A stretch of 64,000 nt of DNA from Bacillus sp. FJAT-28004 (GCF_001280845.1 NZ_LGHP01000002.1:921543-985542); one strand, 5' to 3'. Positions 9,165-18,705 are shown, counted from the stretch's first letter. Translations and numbers: made by a program. The notes: a model not told the origin generated them from the sequence alone.

Positions 9165-10088
9165 ATGGATGACTGGAAAATTCCTTTATGCCAAGCAAAA
9201 GTACTGGATGAATGGATTACAGCCTTTTACCGCGTGCAAGGAATGGAGATTCCTATCGTTAATTTTCACTCCCATCATGAATATGAGATTTATTATTTTT
9301 ATGGAGGGGAGTGCAAGTATTTAATTAATAATCAGATATATGATTTGCAGCCTGGCGATATCATCTTATTGGACGGCTTGACCTTGCATAAGCCCAATCC
9401 GCGTTCCATTCCTACGTATACGAGGAGTATGCTTCATTTTTCGCCTGCTTGGTTGCAGGAACTGTTGACTGTTCTTGGAGCTTTGAAGTTGTTGGAACCC
9501 TTTCATAACCTTAACAATTGTTTGCTTCGAACGGGGAATGATGAATCGGGGCAGTTTGTCGAGGGAAGCATCAAGCGGATCGCTGGCTTCTTAGTTCAGA
9601 TAAACGAAGAGATGAAGCGAACAGGCCAAAAAAACGAGCTGCTTGAAGCGGAATTGAAAATGGATGTTGTACAATTGCTGCTGGGCATTTACAAAATGGC
9701 ACAAAAAAAATTCACCCATGTGCGGAAAAAAATGACGGGAAAGGAACAGCATGCCGAAGCGATTTCGACTTGGCTTAAGGCGCACTATACCGAAAAAATA
9801 AGTTTGGATCAATTGGCTGCGGAGTTAAATCTGAGTAAGTATTATGCATCGCATATTTTCAAAGAAACGACCGGTTTTACGGTGATGGATTACGTAATGG
9901 GCTGCCGACTGAATCAGGTTAAATATTTGCTGGAAATAGAGCCTGATCGGTCTCTGACAGAGGTATCCCGTGCAGCGGGTTTTGAGAGCGTGTCGCATTT
10001 TAGCCGCTATTTTAAAGAAAAGATGGGTATCACGCCATCCGGTTACCGTGAAAAAAAACGCATGCGAATGAGGGACGACGAGCCTTGA
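9165..10088 (+). CDS. AraC family transcriptional regulator with N-terminal cupin
   Basis: This is a sugar-type AraC activator of 307 residues. The N-terminal part is a cupin sensor ('HHEYEIYYFYGGECKYLI', 'LQPGDIILLDGLTLHKP'), and the last 100 residues carry two helix-turn-helix motifs ('ISLDQLAAELNLSKYYASHIFKE' split over the first, and 'SLTEVSRAAGFESVSHFSRYFKE' over the second). ATG 9165 has AAGGTG 8 bases upstream. It sits 117 bases upstream of the oxidoreductase and TIM-barrel pair on the same strand and is their likely regulator. The ligand is unknown. Confidence 0.85.
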   Translation: MDDWKIPLCQAKVLDEWITAFYRVQGMEIPIVNFHSHHEYEIYYFYGGECKYLINNQIYDLQPGDIILLDGLTLHKPNPRSIPTYTRSMLHFSPAWLQELLTVLGALKLLEPFHNLNNCLLRTGNDESGQFVEGSIKRIAGFLVQINEEMKRTGQKNELLEAELKMDVVQLLLGIYKMAQKKFTHVRKKMTGKEQHAEAISTWLKAHYTEKISLDQLAAELNLSKYYASHIFKETTGFTVMDYVMGCRLNQVKYLLEIEPDRSLTEVSRAAGFESVSHFSRYFKEKMGITPSGYREKKRMRMRDDEP

Positions 10089-10130
10089 ATAACCATCAAG
10101 GGTTAAGTCTCAAGATTAAGCACGGTTAAT

Positions 10131-10144
10131 TGAAAGCGGATACA
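10131..10144 (+). promoter_or_regulatory. cre-like catabolite control site
   Basis: TGAAAGCGGATACA fits WTGNAARCGNWWWCAW with no mismatch. It lies 61 bases before the oxidoreductase start, so CcpA repression is likely. Confidence 0.55.
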
Positions 10145-10204
10145 AAAATGCCTATCAGCTGCAAATCGATATTTTCGGAAAAATTTACGTGAGGAGAATT
10201 CATA

Positions 10205-11365
10205 ATGAAAAAAGTAAGAATGGGAATTATCGGCATAGGTGCGCAAGGCGGGCTTTACGCCGGATTTATAGCAGATGGAAAAGTCAATAACATGGTTATC
10301 GGGGCGATATGTGACATTGACCCAGAAAAAAAGGCAATGTGCGTGGATAAGTATCCTGGCATTCCTTTTTATGAAAATTACGTGGACATGCTCGAAAGCG
10401 GTAATGTTGACGCGATTGTAACCTGTGTTCCGCATTATCTTCACCCCGAAATGGGCATCGAGGCTTTAAAGAGAGACATCCACCCTTTGGTCGAAAAACC
10501 GGCTGGTGTCTATACCAAACAGGTACAAGAATTAAACGATTTTGCAGCATCCAAACCTGCATTAACCTTTGGCATTGTGTTTAACCAGAGGAGCAATCCG
10601 CTTTATCAAAAAGTCAAAGAGATGATTGATCAGGGTGAAATCGGTGAGATACGCCGCACTAACTGGATGATTACAACCTGGTGGAGACCGCAGGGTTACT
10701 ACGAGCAAAGCGCGTGGAGAGCAACTTGGGGCGGTGAAGGCGGCGGTGTACTCGTAAATCAAGCACCGCATCAATTAGATTTGCTCCAATGGATTTGCGG
10801 TATGCCAAAAAAGGTTTATTCCAATGTTAAGTACGGATACCAAAGAAATATCGCTGTCGAAGATGAAGTAACCGCAATGCTCGACTACGGGAATGGCGCT
10901 ACGGGTGTATTTATTACGTGCACACATGATGTTATTGGCACGGACCGCTTTGAAATATTGGGAGATAAAGGGAAGATTGTCGTTGATGACAGCAAAAAAA
11001 TTACGATCAAACGACTGAATAAATTAGAGTCCGAAATGAGTTCAACGATGAAATGGGATGATGTCGTGAAAATATTTATGGGCCAAGGCCTCTCCGAAAT
11101 ATATGAGGAAGAAGTGCTGGAATTTGAAAGTGTTTGGGGAGCTCAGCATATCGCTGTCCTGGAAAATTTTGCTGCGAATATCGTTGACGGCACACCTTTG
11201 CTTGCGCCTGGCACCGATGGAATCCATGGTGTGAGGCTGGCGAACGCGATCCATCTGTCTAGCTGGTTAGGCAAAGAAGTAGATATTCCATTTGATGAAG
11301 AGTTATTTGCAGCTGAATTAAACAAGAAGGTGGAAGAAGAAAGAAAAACACCGATTCATAAATAA
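10205..11365 (+). CDS. Gfo/Idh/MocA family NAD(P)-dependent oxidoreductase
   Basis: This 386-residue dehydrogenase of sugar or inositol-type substrates has an N-terminal Rossmann fold with 'GIIGIGAQGG' and the family marker 'EKPAG' (residues about 98-102), which supplies the catalytic Lys. The C-terminal domain has 'GGGVLVNQAPHQLDLLQW' with the conserved His. A GAGGAGAA ribosome site precedes the ATG. It is followed 27 bases later by a TIM-barrel isomerase, a pairing common in oxidation and isomerisation of unusual sugars. The substrate cannot be told; proximity to the glucuronidase genes makes a sugar acid or glycoside-derived sugar possible. Confidence 0.85.
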   Translation: MKKVRMGIIGIGAQGGLYAGFIADGKVNNMVIGAICDIDPEKKAMCVDKYPGIPFYENYVDMLESGNVDAIVTCVPHYLHPEMGIEALKRDIHPLVEKPAGVYTKQVQELNDFAASKPALTFGIVFNQRSNPLYQKVKEMIDQGEIGEIRRTNWMITTWWRPQGYYEQSAWRATWGGEGGGVLVNQAPHQLDLLQWICGMPKKVYSNVKYGYQRNIAVEDEVTAMLDYGNGATGVFITCTHDVIGTDRFEILGDKGKIVVDDSKKITIKRLNKLESEMSSTMKWDDVVKIFMGQGLSEIYEEEVLEFESVWGAQHIAVLENFAANIVDGTPLLAPGTDGIHGVRLANAIHLSSWLGKEVDIPFDEELFAAELNKKVEEERKTPIHK

Positions 11366-11392
11366 TGCAGCATAAAAGGAGGTCGTGACCAC

Positions 11393-12253
11393 ATGGGAAA
11401 AGGTAAGATTGGCGTACAAATGATGATGCTTAAAGGAAAAGTCGAAGAGTTAGGCGTTTATGAGACAATGAGAACGTTACATGAATTGGGGTACCGGAGT
11501 GTTGAAGTATCTCAAATTCCGATGACGGAAGATAACGTAGCTGCGTTTAAACGGGCATCTGAAGATTTCGATATCAAAATTGCCTCACTTTCGGCTGCCC
11601 TGGAGCCGATGCTGCCGGGCATGCCTGGCGAAACATTAACCAATGATTTTGAGAAAATGGTGAATGATTGCAAAATCTTGAATTGCAGCTTCTTACGCAT
11701 CGGTATGCTGCCGTTCCATATCATGGGCGATAAAGAAAAAATAATGGCGTTTATAGGGAAAGCTGAAATGATGGCGGAGAGATTAGCCAAGCATGGCATC
11801 GAATTATATTATCATAATCACCATATTGAATTTGCGAAATATGATGGCGAATATTTATTGGATCTAATGAAGAACAATACCTCTAAACTAGGTTTTGAGT
11901 TAGATGTCCATTGGATTCAAAGAGCGGGCTTAGATCCGATCACATTGATCAAACAATACGCGGGCCGTATCTCTTTGCTGCATTTAAAAGATTATCGGGT
12001 AGGGCAGATGAATGTGGATGAGGAAGACTTCAAGGATATGCCAAAGTTTTTCCAGCGGTTCACCAATGTGATTGAATTTGCGGAAGTCGGCGAAGGAAAC
12101 TTGGATATGAAAGGAATTATTGAAGCGGGCCTTGCGAGCGGGGCAAAGTATTTTTTAGTGGAGCAGGATGAGCTTTACGGGCGCGATCCCTTTGATTGCT
12201 TGAAAATATCGGGCGACAATTTAAGAGCAATGGGCTATTCCGATTGGTTCTAA
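11393..12253 (+). CDS. Sugar phosphate isomerase/epimerase family TIM-barrel protein
   Basis: This 286-residue protein belongs to the AP-endonuclease-2-like TIM-barrel family (IolE/IolI/xylose-isomerase-like). Metal ligands typical of the family are visible: Glu in 'RSVEVSQ', the His pair in 'ELYYHNHHIEF', 'ELDVHWIQRAG', 'LLHLKDYR', and the final Glu in 'FAEVGEGNLD'. AAGGAGG precedes the ATG. It follows the Gfo/Idh/MocA gene in an operon that ends at the terminator at 12282. The reaction is not determined. Confidence 0.83.
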   Translation: MGKGKIGVQMMMLKGKVEELGVYETMRTLHELGYRSVEVSQIPMTEDNVAAFKRASEDFDIKIASLSAALEPMLPGMPGETLTNDFEKMVNDCKILNCSFLRIGMLPFHIMGDKEKIMAFIGKAEMMAERLAKHGIELYYHNHHIEFAKYDGEYLLDLMKNNTSKLGFELDVHWIQRAGLDPITLIKQYAGRISLLHLKDYRVGQMNVDEEDFKDMPKFFQRFTNVIEFAEVGEGNLDMKGIIEAGLASGAKYFLVEQDELYGRDPFDCLKISGDNLRAMGYSDWF

Positions 12254-12281
12254 AAAATCGATGCGATCTTATAGTTAACTG

Positions 12282-12322
12282 AACAGACCAGATGCTGCCC
12301 AGCGGCTTCAGGTCTGTTTTTG
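12282..12322 (+). terminator. Terminator after the oxidoreductase/isomerase pair
   Basis: AACAGACC pairs with GGTCTGTT around a long loop that contains a minor stem; five T follow. Confidence 0.75.
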
Positions 12323-12335
12323 CATGAATAATGTT

Positions 12336-13544
12336 CTATTGTAAGCTGCGGTATTCCGTTGGCGTTATGCCTTCAATTTTTTTGAAAATACGTGTGAAGT
12401 ATCCGGAGTCATTAAAGCCGACGGCTCCAGCGATATTGGCAATCGTATCTTGAACGTTTTTCAATAACCGTTTTGCTTCTTTAATTCGGATTAAGTTTTG
12501 GTAGTCAGTAAGGGTCATTCCTGTTTCTTTTTTGAATTGTCTCGATAAATGAACGGGATGAACAAAACAATGTTGAGACAAGCTATCCAAATTCAGAGGT
12601 TTGCCCATGTAAGTGTTTAAGTGTTCCATGGCTTTCTTGATCAAAGGGGAATAGCCTGAGATCGCATTATGATTCACTAATTCGCAATATTCATTGCTCA
12701 TGAGTGCCATTAAAGTATCGTAGGATTCAATTTTATCGGTACGCTCGATTTGCTTGGAAAATTTTTCGGAAATTTTGTGAAGGAAAAATGGCTGTACTTT
12801 TCCCTTTTCTGCGGCTATACGTAATAACGTATTAAAAATAATTAAACCGTTTTTCATGGCTCTAACCGGTTGGTTCGGGAACCTGTCGGAGAGATCGTAC
12901 ATGTTATTCATTTTTATCATCAAATCGTTTATAAGCTCAGTGTCGCCAAGTTCTACAGCATGCATGATTTCTTTCTCAAAACGATATTTGTGTTCGATTA
13001 ATTCGACATCCTGTTCATCAGGTTGATAATAGTTAGAATCAGTGATTGATTTTTGATGCTGCTCTACATGTTTTTGTCTTGCGGGGATAACCTTCATCGG
13101 AACATGATAAAGCGTCTCTGCTTTATCGAGAATGTTGGTAATACTTTGTACTTTGGAGATCCCGAGAAGCGTCAGGCCTCTAAAAAATTCTTCTAACGCA
13201 AATCGACTGTTTTGTTGAATGTTTAGTTTACTCGTATCCGGGATTTGCAATAAGAAAGGGCCGTTTACCAAAACGAGAGTGCCGTTGTTGCTGGTTTGAA
13301 AATTACGAGCTAAGTAGGAAAGTCCCCAGTCGTTCGTATATAAGCAGCATTGATCATGTCGCACTGCTTCCTTGCAAAGGTGTTGAAGAGTTTCTCTCTG
13401 CTCTTCAAAAAGAAAATCCAACAGTTGGTCATGCTCATGAGCGAATAAGGTAGAACCGTCTTCGTCTAACACTAAAGTATTAATACCCGTCAAATGAAAA
13501 ATGGTCGTACTGATCGGAGTGATTTGGAGAAAATCATGTCCCAT
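12336..13544 (-). CDS. AraC family transcriptional regulator, divergent from the glucuronidase genes
   Basis: This 402-residue regulator has a long N-terminal region of a kind seen in YSIRK/PocR-like AraC proteins (a sensor with 'HLTGINTLVLDEDG' near residue 18) and a C-terminal double helix-turn-helix ('LDSLSQHCFVHPVHLSRQF', 'TIANIAGAVGFNDSGYF', ending 'GITPTEYRSLQ'). It is transcribed away from the beta-glucuronidase gene; the 127-base intergenic region contains a cre-like site. It is the natural candidate regulator of glucuronide use. GGAG lies about 12 bases before the ATG, a slightly long spacing. Confidence 0.8.
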   Translation of the reverse strand: MGHDFLQITPISTTIFHLTGINTLVLDEDGSTLFAHEHDQLLDFLFEEQRETLQHLCKEAVRHDQCCLYTNDWGLSYLARNFQTSNNGTLVLVNGPFLLQIPDTSKLNIQQNSRFALEEFFRGLTLLGISKVQSITNILDKAETLYHVPMKVIPARQKHVEQHQKSITDSNYYQPDEQDVELIEHKYRFEKEIMHAVELGDTELINDLMIKMNNMYDLSDRFPNQPVRAMKNGLIIFNTLLRIAAEKGKVQPFFLHKISEKFSKQIERTDKIESYDTLMALMSNEYCELVNHNAISGYSPLIKKAMEHLNTYMGKPLNLDSLSQHCFVHPVHLSRQFKKETGMTLTDYQNLIRIKEAKRLLKNVQDTIANIAGAVGFNDSGYFTRIFKKIEGITPTEYRSLQ

Positions 13545-13605
13545 GTTGAGCCGTGTCTCCTTGACGTTAATTTAGTCCTGAATGTGCTAATACAGTACTT
13601 ATTCT

Positions 13606-13619
13606 TGTAAGCGCTTTTA
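13606..13619 (+). promoter_or_regulatory. cre-like site upstream of beta-glucuronidase gene
   Basis: TGTAAGCGCTTTTA differs from TGWAANCGNTNWCA at one position. It is in the divergent intergenic region, 52 bases before the glucuronidase ATG. Confidence 0.55.
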
Positions 13620-13671
13620 GTATAAGCTTTATCTTACAGAAACACAATAAGGTACACAAAGGAGTAGAGAG

Positions 13672-15471
13672 ATGTTATATCCCATAGTAAGTGATTCCCG
13701 TGCAATTATTGATTTAAACGGTATTTGGAAATTCAAGCTGGATACCGGAAAAGGTTTTGAAGAGAAATGGTTTCAATCTTCGCTTAACGAAACGATGAAT
13801 ATGGCAGTTCCTTCGTCTTTCAATGATGTAGGTGTAACCGCCGATATTCGTAATCACGTAGGCTGGGTATGGTATGAGAAAGAATTTACGGTACCGAGTA
13901 TCTTCCGTTCCCAGCGAATCGTGCTGCGGTTTGGTTCGGCAACGCATACGGCTAAGGTTTATGTGAATGGAGAGCTCACGATGGAGCATAAAGGCGGTTT
14001 CACCCCTTTTGAAGCCGAGCTTAGCTCAAATCTGGTCGGAGGTTCAAACCGTGTAACGGTTGCCGTAAATAGTATCGTGGACGAAACAACGCTCCCGATT
14101 GGGATCTACACGGAGAAAGATATTCCCGGCGTAGGCAAGGTTGCTCGGAATCAGCCGAACTTCGATTTCTTTAATTACGCAGGAATTCATAGACCAGTCA
14201 AGATTTATTCGACTCCCCAAACGTATGTCAAAGACATTACGATCGTTCCTTCAATAAATGAGAAGTCAGGGATTGTGAACTATTCTTTGGATGTTGTGGG
14301 AGAGGCTGACGTTAGAGTAAGCGTATTAAATGCAGACGGTGCAATAGTCGGAGAAGCGGGCGAAGCGCAAGGCGAAATCAGAATCGCCGATGTGAAGCTG
14401 TGGGAGCCGCTTAACGCTTATTTGTACAATCTTAAAGTAGAGCTATTAAACGGCGATCAAATCGTTGATGTATATTTCCAGCCTTTCGGAGTCAGAACAG
14501 TTGAGGTCATTGACGGAAAATTCCTGATTAATAATAAGCCGTTTTATTTCAAGGGATTCGGCAAGCATGAAGATACCCCTATTCACGGAAGAGGCTTTAA
14601 TGAATCGGCCAATGTTATGGACTTCCGATTAATGAAATGGATCGGAGCCAATTCATTCCGTACGGCACACTATCCTTATTCGGAAGAGCTAATGAGATTA
14701 GCCGATCAAGAAGGCTTAGTCGTTATCGATGAGACTCCTGCTGTAGGACTTCATTTGAATTTTATGGCCGCGATGTTTGGCGGAGGTGCAAAAAGGAATA
14801 CTTGGGCTGAACTAAAAACGCAAGAACATCATCAAGAAATAATTAAAGAGTTGATAGCTAGGGACAAAAACCATGCTTGCGTGGTCATGTGGTCGATTGC
14901 GAATGAACCGGCTTCTGAGGAAGAAGGGGCATACGAGTATTTTAAACCGCTTGTTGAACTGACTAAAGCCATTGACCCGCAAAAAAGACCGGTAACTATC
15001 GTCACGCATTTAATGTCAACACCCGATACATGCAAAGTAGCAGAGCTTGTCGATGTACTCGCATTAAATCGGTATTACGGTTGGTATGTGGATGGCGGGG
15101 ATTTGGAAAATGCGAAAGTGAATCTCCGTAAGGAGCTGAACGGATGGCGCGAGCGCTGTCCAAACAAACCGATTGTGATGACCGAATACGGCGCCGATAC
15201 GGTTGCAGGATTACATGATATCGATGCCGTCATGTTTACGGAAGAATATCAAGTCGAGTACCTGCGTGCGAATCATGAAGTTTTTGATGAATTCGATAAT
15301 TTCGTCGGCGAGCAGGTGTGGAACTTTGCCGATTTTAATACAAGCCAAGGATTTATCCGTGTGCAAGGGAACAAGAAGGGTATTTTCACAAGGGACAGAA
15401 AACCCAAATACGCAGCCCACGCACTGCGCGAAAGATGGTCTGCCATTCCGGATTTCGGTTATAAGCAATAA
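13672..15471 (+). CDS. uidA: Beta-glucuronidase (glycoside hydrolase family 2)
   Basis: It hydrolyses beta-D-glucuronides to free glucuronate. The 599 residues align from end to end with E. coli UidA (603 aa): the acid/base Glu412 in 'WSIANEP', the nucleophile Glu505 in 'MTEYGAD', and the N567-K-K569-G carboxylate-recognition motif that separates true glucuronidases from galactosidases. 'NRYYGWYVDGGDLE', 'GEQVWNFADF' and 'GIFTRDRKPK' are also almost identical to the E. coli enzyme. There is no signal peptide, so it acts in the cytoplasm on imported glucuronides. A perfect AAAGGAG site precedes the ATG. The next gene encodes a matching permease. Confidence 0.95.
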   Translation: MLYPIVSDSRAIIDLNGIWKFKLDTGKGFEEKWFQSSLNETMNMAVPSSFNDVGVTADIRNHVGWVWYEKEFTVPSIFRSQRIVLRFGSATHTAKVYVNGELTMEHKGGFTPFEAELSSNLVGGSNRVTVAVNSIVDETTLPIGIYTEKDIPGVGKVARNQPNFDFFNYAGIHRPVKIYSTPQTYVKDITIVPSINEKSGIVNYSLDVVGEADVRVSVLNADGAIVGEAGEAQGEIRIADVKLWEPLNAYLYNLKVELLNGDQIVDVYFQPFGVRTVEVIDGKFLINNKPFYFKGFGKHEDTPIHGRGFNESANVMDFRLMKWIGANSFRTAHYPYSEELMRLADQEGLVVIDETPAVGLHLNFMAAMFGGGAKRNTWAELKTQEHHQEIIKELIARDKNHACVVMWSIANEPASEEEGAYEYFKPLVELTKAIDPQKRPVTIVTHLMSTPDTCKVAELVDVLALNRYYGWYVDGGDLENAKVNLRKELNGWRERCPNKPIVMTEYGADTVAGLHDIDAVMFTEEYQVEYLRANHEVFDEFDNFVGEQVWNFADFNTSQGFIRVQGNKKGIFTRDRKPKYAAHALRERWSAIPDFGYKQ

Positions 15472-15512
15472 TTGCGATTGGCCTTGCACCATGTAATGAA
15501 CGTAAATGTAAA

Positions 15513-15565
15513 CTCGGGAATTCGGATAGATGAAGGCCGCTGGCTAACGTCTATCCCGTCCCGAG
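15513..15565 (+). terminator. Large intergenic hairpin between uidA and the permease gene
   Basis: CTCGGGA...TCCCGAG encloses a second helix GGATAGA...TCTATCC with a 15-base loop. It lacks a proper T run, so it may be a leaky terminator or an RNA-processing or stability element that sets the permease level. Confidence 0.45.
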
Positions 15566-15592
15566 ATTTTGTACCTACTCGGGGGATAAGAC

Positions 15593-16987
15593 ATGGAACA
15601 AACTGCAAAGCTGTTGGAAAAGACGGAGGCTCCGGCCAGTCAAGGCGTTAGAAAATTCGGGATCAGAGATAAAGTCGGCTATATGTTCGGAGACGTTGGG
15701 AACGATTTGTTTTTTACATTAATTAGCGGTTATTTAATGTTGTTCTATACGGATATTTATGGAATATCCGCTGCGACTGCCGGCATGATTTTGCTAGTAG
15801 CTAGAGTACTGGACGCATTATTTGATGTGGCATGGGGAGCTTATGTCGATTCTAGGCCTGTCGGTGCGAGAGGTAAATTCAGACCTTACCTGTTATATAG
15901 TGCTATTCCTGTAACCGCTTTCGGTATTCTGACATTTACTTATTTTCCGGTCGCCGCAGGCTGGCAGGTTTTTCTGGCAACGGCTACCTACATTATATGG
16001 GGCTTGGCTTACTCTACAATAAACATACCTTATGGTTCATTAGCATCCGTTATCACATCGGATCCCGTGGAAAGAACATCGCTTTCTACATTCAGGACGA
16101 TGGGTGCTATTCTAGCTAATGTTTTTATTATGACGGTAGCGCCGATTATTATATTTGGCAGCGGAAAAACGCCTACAGCAAACGGATTTGTAACGATAGC
16201 CATCATTTGCGCCGTGTTGGCGATTATATGTTACTTAAGCTCCTACCGAATGACGGTAGAAAGAATAAAAACAGTTAAGCCTGCCTCTGAGAAAATAAAT
16301 TTATTGATAACCGTAAAAGGCTTATTTAAAAACAAAGCACTACTAGGCATCATGCTCGCTTCCTTCGGAATGATGGTCTCATTGATGGTGGTATCCGCAA
16401 TAACGCCTTATTTGTTCAAAGATTATTTCAAAACACCGGGACTAATCTCGATTGCTGGTTTAATTGGATTGGGTTCCGCGCTCCTTGCCATGCCGCTCGT
16501 CTCTCCTCTAGTAAAGAAATACGGAAAAAAAGAGAGCGCTGTCATCGGCTTGATTATTGCGGTTGTCATTAATTTCATTATGTTCGTTCTACCGATCACA
16601 AGCCCTTATGTATATATTGGTTTTTACTTTGTATCAAGCTTTGGCATGGCTTTCTTAAATATATTGGTTTGGGCCATGGTCTCGGATTGCATCGATTATC
16701 AGCAGTTCATTACAGGCAAACGTGAAGAGGGAACCGTATATTCCGTCTACTCCTTAGTTCGTAAAATTGGTCAAGGGGTTGCGGGAGGACTCGGCGGTTT
16801 TGCGCTCGTTGCCGTTGGGTATAATTCCGGATTGCAGATTCAAACGGAAGAAGCTGCGAGAGGAATAAAGAATTTGATCACACTGATTCCCGCGCTTGGC
16901 TCGCTGATCGCGTTAGTTGCTATTGTGTGGATTTACAATTTATCGAAGCAGCGTTTGGTCTGGTTAAATGAGCAGTTAAAAAATTAA
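15593..16987 (+). CDS. GPH-family (MFS) glycoside/glucuronide:cation symporter, UidB-like
   Basis: This 464-residue membrane protein has 12 predicted hydrophobic segments. GPH family marks are visible: 'GYMFGDVGNDLFFTLIS' at the first helix, 'DALFDVAWGAYVDSR' after helix 2 (cation and sugar binding), and 'MVSDCIDYQQFITGKREEG' in the second half. Its position 121 bases after uidA, as in the E. coli uidAB pair, indicates a glucuronide carrier. GGGGGAT precedes the ATG. A terminator follows at 17025. Confidence 0.85.
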   Translation: MEQTAKLLEKTEAPASQGVRKFGIRDKVGYMFGDVGNDLFFTLISGYLMLFYTDIYGISAATAGMILLVARVLDALFDVAWGAYVDSRPVGARGKFRPYLLYSAIPVTAFGILTFTYFPVAAGWQVFLATATYIIWGLAYSTINIPYGSLASVITSDPVERTSLSTFRTMGAILANVFIMTVAPIIIFGSGKTPTANGFVTIAIICAVLAIICYLSSYRMTVERIKTVKPASEKINLLITVKGLFKNKALLGIMLASFGMMVSLMVVSAITPYLFKDYFKTPGLISIAGLIGLGSALLAMPLVSPLVKKYGKKESAVIGLIIAVVINFIMFVLPITSPYVYIGFYFVSSFGMAFLNILVWAMVSDCIDYQQFITGKREEGTVYSVYSLVRKIGQGVAGGLGGFALVAVGYNSGLQIQTEEAARGIKNLITLIPALGSLIALVAIVWIYNLSKQRLVWLNEQLKN

Positions 16988-17024
16988 TCAGCTGTAGAGA
17001 TTATTCGATGACGTAATCCATTGT

Positions 17025-17054
17025 CCGGGGCATAGCCTCGGGCTTATTTGTTTT
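17025..17054 (+). terminator. Terminator after the glucuronide permease gene
   Basis: CCGGGGC pairs with GCCTCGG around a 3-base loop (one G-T pair), followed by a T-rich stretch. Confidence 0.65.
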
Positions 17055-17059
17055 GGTTT

Positions 17060-17089
17060 GGGATACGGATCGGGGGTTTATCCATGCAT
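17060..17089 (+). promoter_or_regulatory. Possible forespore sigma-G promoter for the ger operon
   Basis: GGGATA, 17 bases, then CATGCAT resembles the sigma-G form (gnATR, 17-18 bases, CATnnTA). Germinant-receptor operons are expressed from sigma G, so the position before gerA is right. The match is only partial. Confidence 0.3.
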
Positions 17090-17144
17090 GAAAAAGAGTC
17101 AAATGGGAATTTTAAGCAAAGAAAGTATAGAAGGCGGTGTTTTG

Positions 17145-18665
17145 ATGGATAGTGATCTCAAGCAAACCAATGAACCGTTGGTTGCTGACCTACAAGAGAA
17201 TATCCATAAAATGAAACAACGAATGGGTAATAGCACAGATGTTATTGTCCGTGAAATCAAACTAGGGATGATGGATGTAAAAGCTTGCCTCATCTTTATT
17301 GACGGGCTGATCGATTCAAATGCAGTAAACGATTTTGTTCTGGAATCACTGATGATAAAAAACGATTATTTATCATCCGAAAAATTAAAATCCGAAGGAA
17401 ACGTTTTGCAATACTTGAAAGATTATATTTTAACAACAACGGCAGTTAAACATGATGTAGATGATTTTAACGGCATGTTTCATTCGCTGCTGTCTGGAAG
17501 CGTTATTTTGCTGATGGATGGTCATTTATCCGGATTTTCAATCAGCCTGAGCGGCTGGAAAGAGCGCGCGATTACAGAGCCTACCTCAGAAACGGTTATT
17601 CGAGGGCCTAAGGAAGGTTTTACGGAAAATTTGAGGGCGAATACGGCCATGATCCGAAGGAAGATAAAATCCCCGGATTTGTGGTTGGAAACCATTCAAA
17701 TCGGGAGTTTGACACAAACAGATGTAGCGATTCTCTATATCTACGGAATTGCTAACGAGAAGGTAGTAAAAGAAGTGCTCACGCGTCTAAAGCGAATCGA
17801 CATAGACGGCATCCTAGAAAGCAATTACATAGAAGAGCTGATTCAGGACGAGGCGAAGACCCCATTCCCGACTGTATTTAACTCGGAGAGACCGGATGTG
17901 ATAGCGGCTTCGCTGCTTGAGGGCAAAGTGGCTATATTAGTTGACGGCACTCCTTATGTACTTGTCGTACCTGCCTTATTTGCTTCCTTTATACATTCTG
18001 CGGAAGATTATTATCATCGTGCGGATATCGGTTCACTTATACGGTTATTACGTTATTTGGGGATATTTATCGCCCTATTTGCACCGTCTATTTACGTTGC
18101 CGTTACCACTTTTCATATTGAAATGATTCCGCGCACACTTCTCGGTAGTTTGACTGCTCAACGTGAAGGCGTACCTTTTCCCGCTTTTATCGAAGCCATG
18201 ATCATGGAAATTACTTTTGAGATCTTACGTGAAGCTGGCATTCGAATGCCTAGGAATATTGGACAAGCGATGTCCATTGTCGGTTCGATCGTTCTTGGGA
18301 CTGCAGCAGTTGAAGCGGGACTTATTTCTCCGGCAATGGTTATCGTCGTCTCTATAACTGCAGTTGCCAACTTCGTTATTCCATCGAATGATATGGCCAT
18401 ATCGATCCGCTTAATGCGGTTTCCTTTTATTTTCTTGGGCGCTTCATTTGGACTATATGGCATTAGCTTAGGATTCATTACCATGGTCCTTCATTTAAGC
18501 AGCTTACGTTCGTTTGGCGTTCCCTATTTAAGTCCGTTTGCACCATTTGACTTTCAAGGTCAGAAAGATGGCTTATTGAGGGCACCTATCAGGTCCATGA
18601 TTTTCCGGCCGAAATTAATAGCACGGCATAATCTAATGCGGCAGCGCGTGCGTCGACCAAAATAA
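17145..18665 (+). CDS. Spore germination protein, GerA family (A subunit)
   Basis: This is the A subunit of a nutrient germinant receptor in the spore inner membrane. The 506 residues have the N-terminal cytoplasmic domain ('GNSTDVIVREIKLG'), the 'VIRGPKEGFTENLRANTAMIRRK' signature near residue 170, and about five membrane segments in the C-terminal half, with 'REAGIRMPRNIGQAMSIVGSIVLG' matching the family's most conserved stretch. ATG 17145 was chosen because AAGGCGG lies 7 bases upstream; the frame extends further to a TTG without support. Gene order is A-C-B, as in the gerK operon. Confidence 0.9.
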   Translation: MDSDLKQTNEPLVADLQENIHKMKQRMGNSTDVIVREIKLGMMDVKACLIFIDGLIDSNAVNDFVLESLMIKNDYLSSEKLKSEGNVLQYLKDYILTTTAVKHDVDDFNGMFHSLLSGSVILLMDGHLSGFSISLSGWKERAITEPTSETVIRGPKEGFTENLRANTAMIRRKIKSPDLWLETIQIGSLTQTDVAILYIYGIANEKVVKEVLTRLKRIDIDGILESNYIEELIQDEAKTPFPTVFNSERPDVIAASLLEGKVAILVDGTPYVLVVPALFASFIHSAEDYYHRADIGSLIRLLRYLGIFIALFAPSIYVAVTTFHIEMIPRTLLGSLTAQREGVPFPAFIEAMIMEITFEILREAGIRMPRNIGQAMSIVGSIVLGTAAVEAGLISPAMVIVVSITAVANFVIPSNDMAISIRLMRFPFIFLGASFGLYGISLGFITMVLHLSSLRSFGVPYLSPFAPFDFQGQKDGLLRAPIRSMIFRPKLIARHNLMRQRVRRPK

Positions 18666-18705
18666 AAGCTGATCAGGCCAAGCGACGTATTCGGAAGGGA
18701 ATAGG

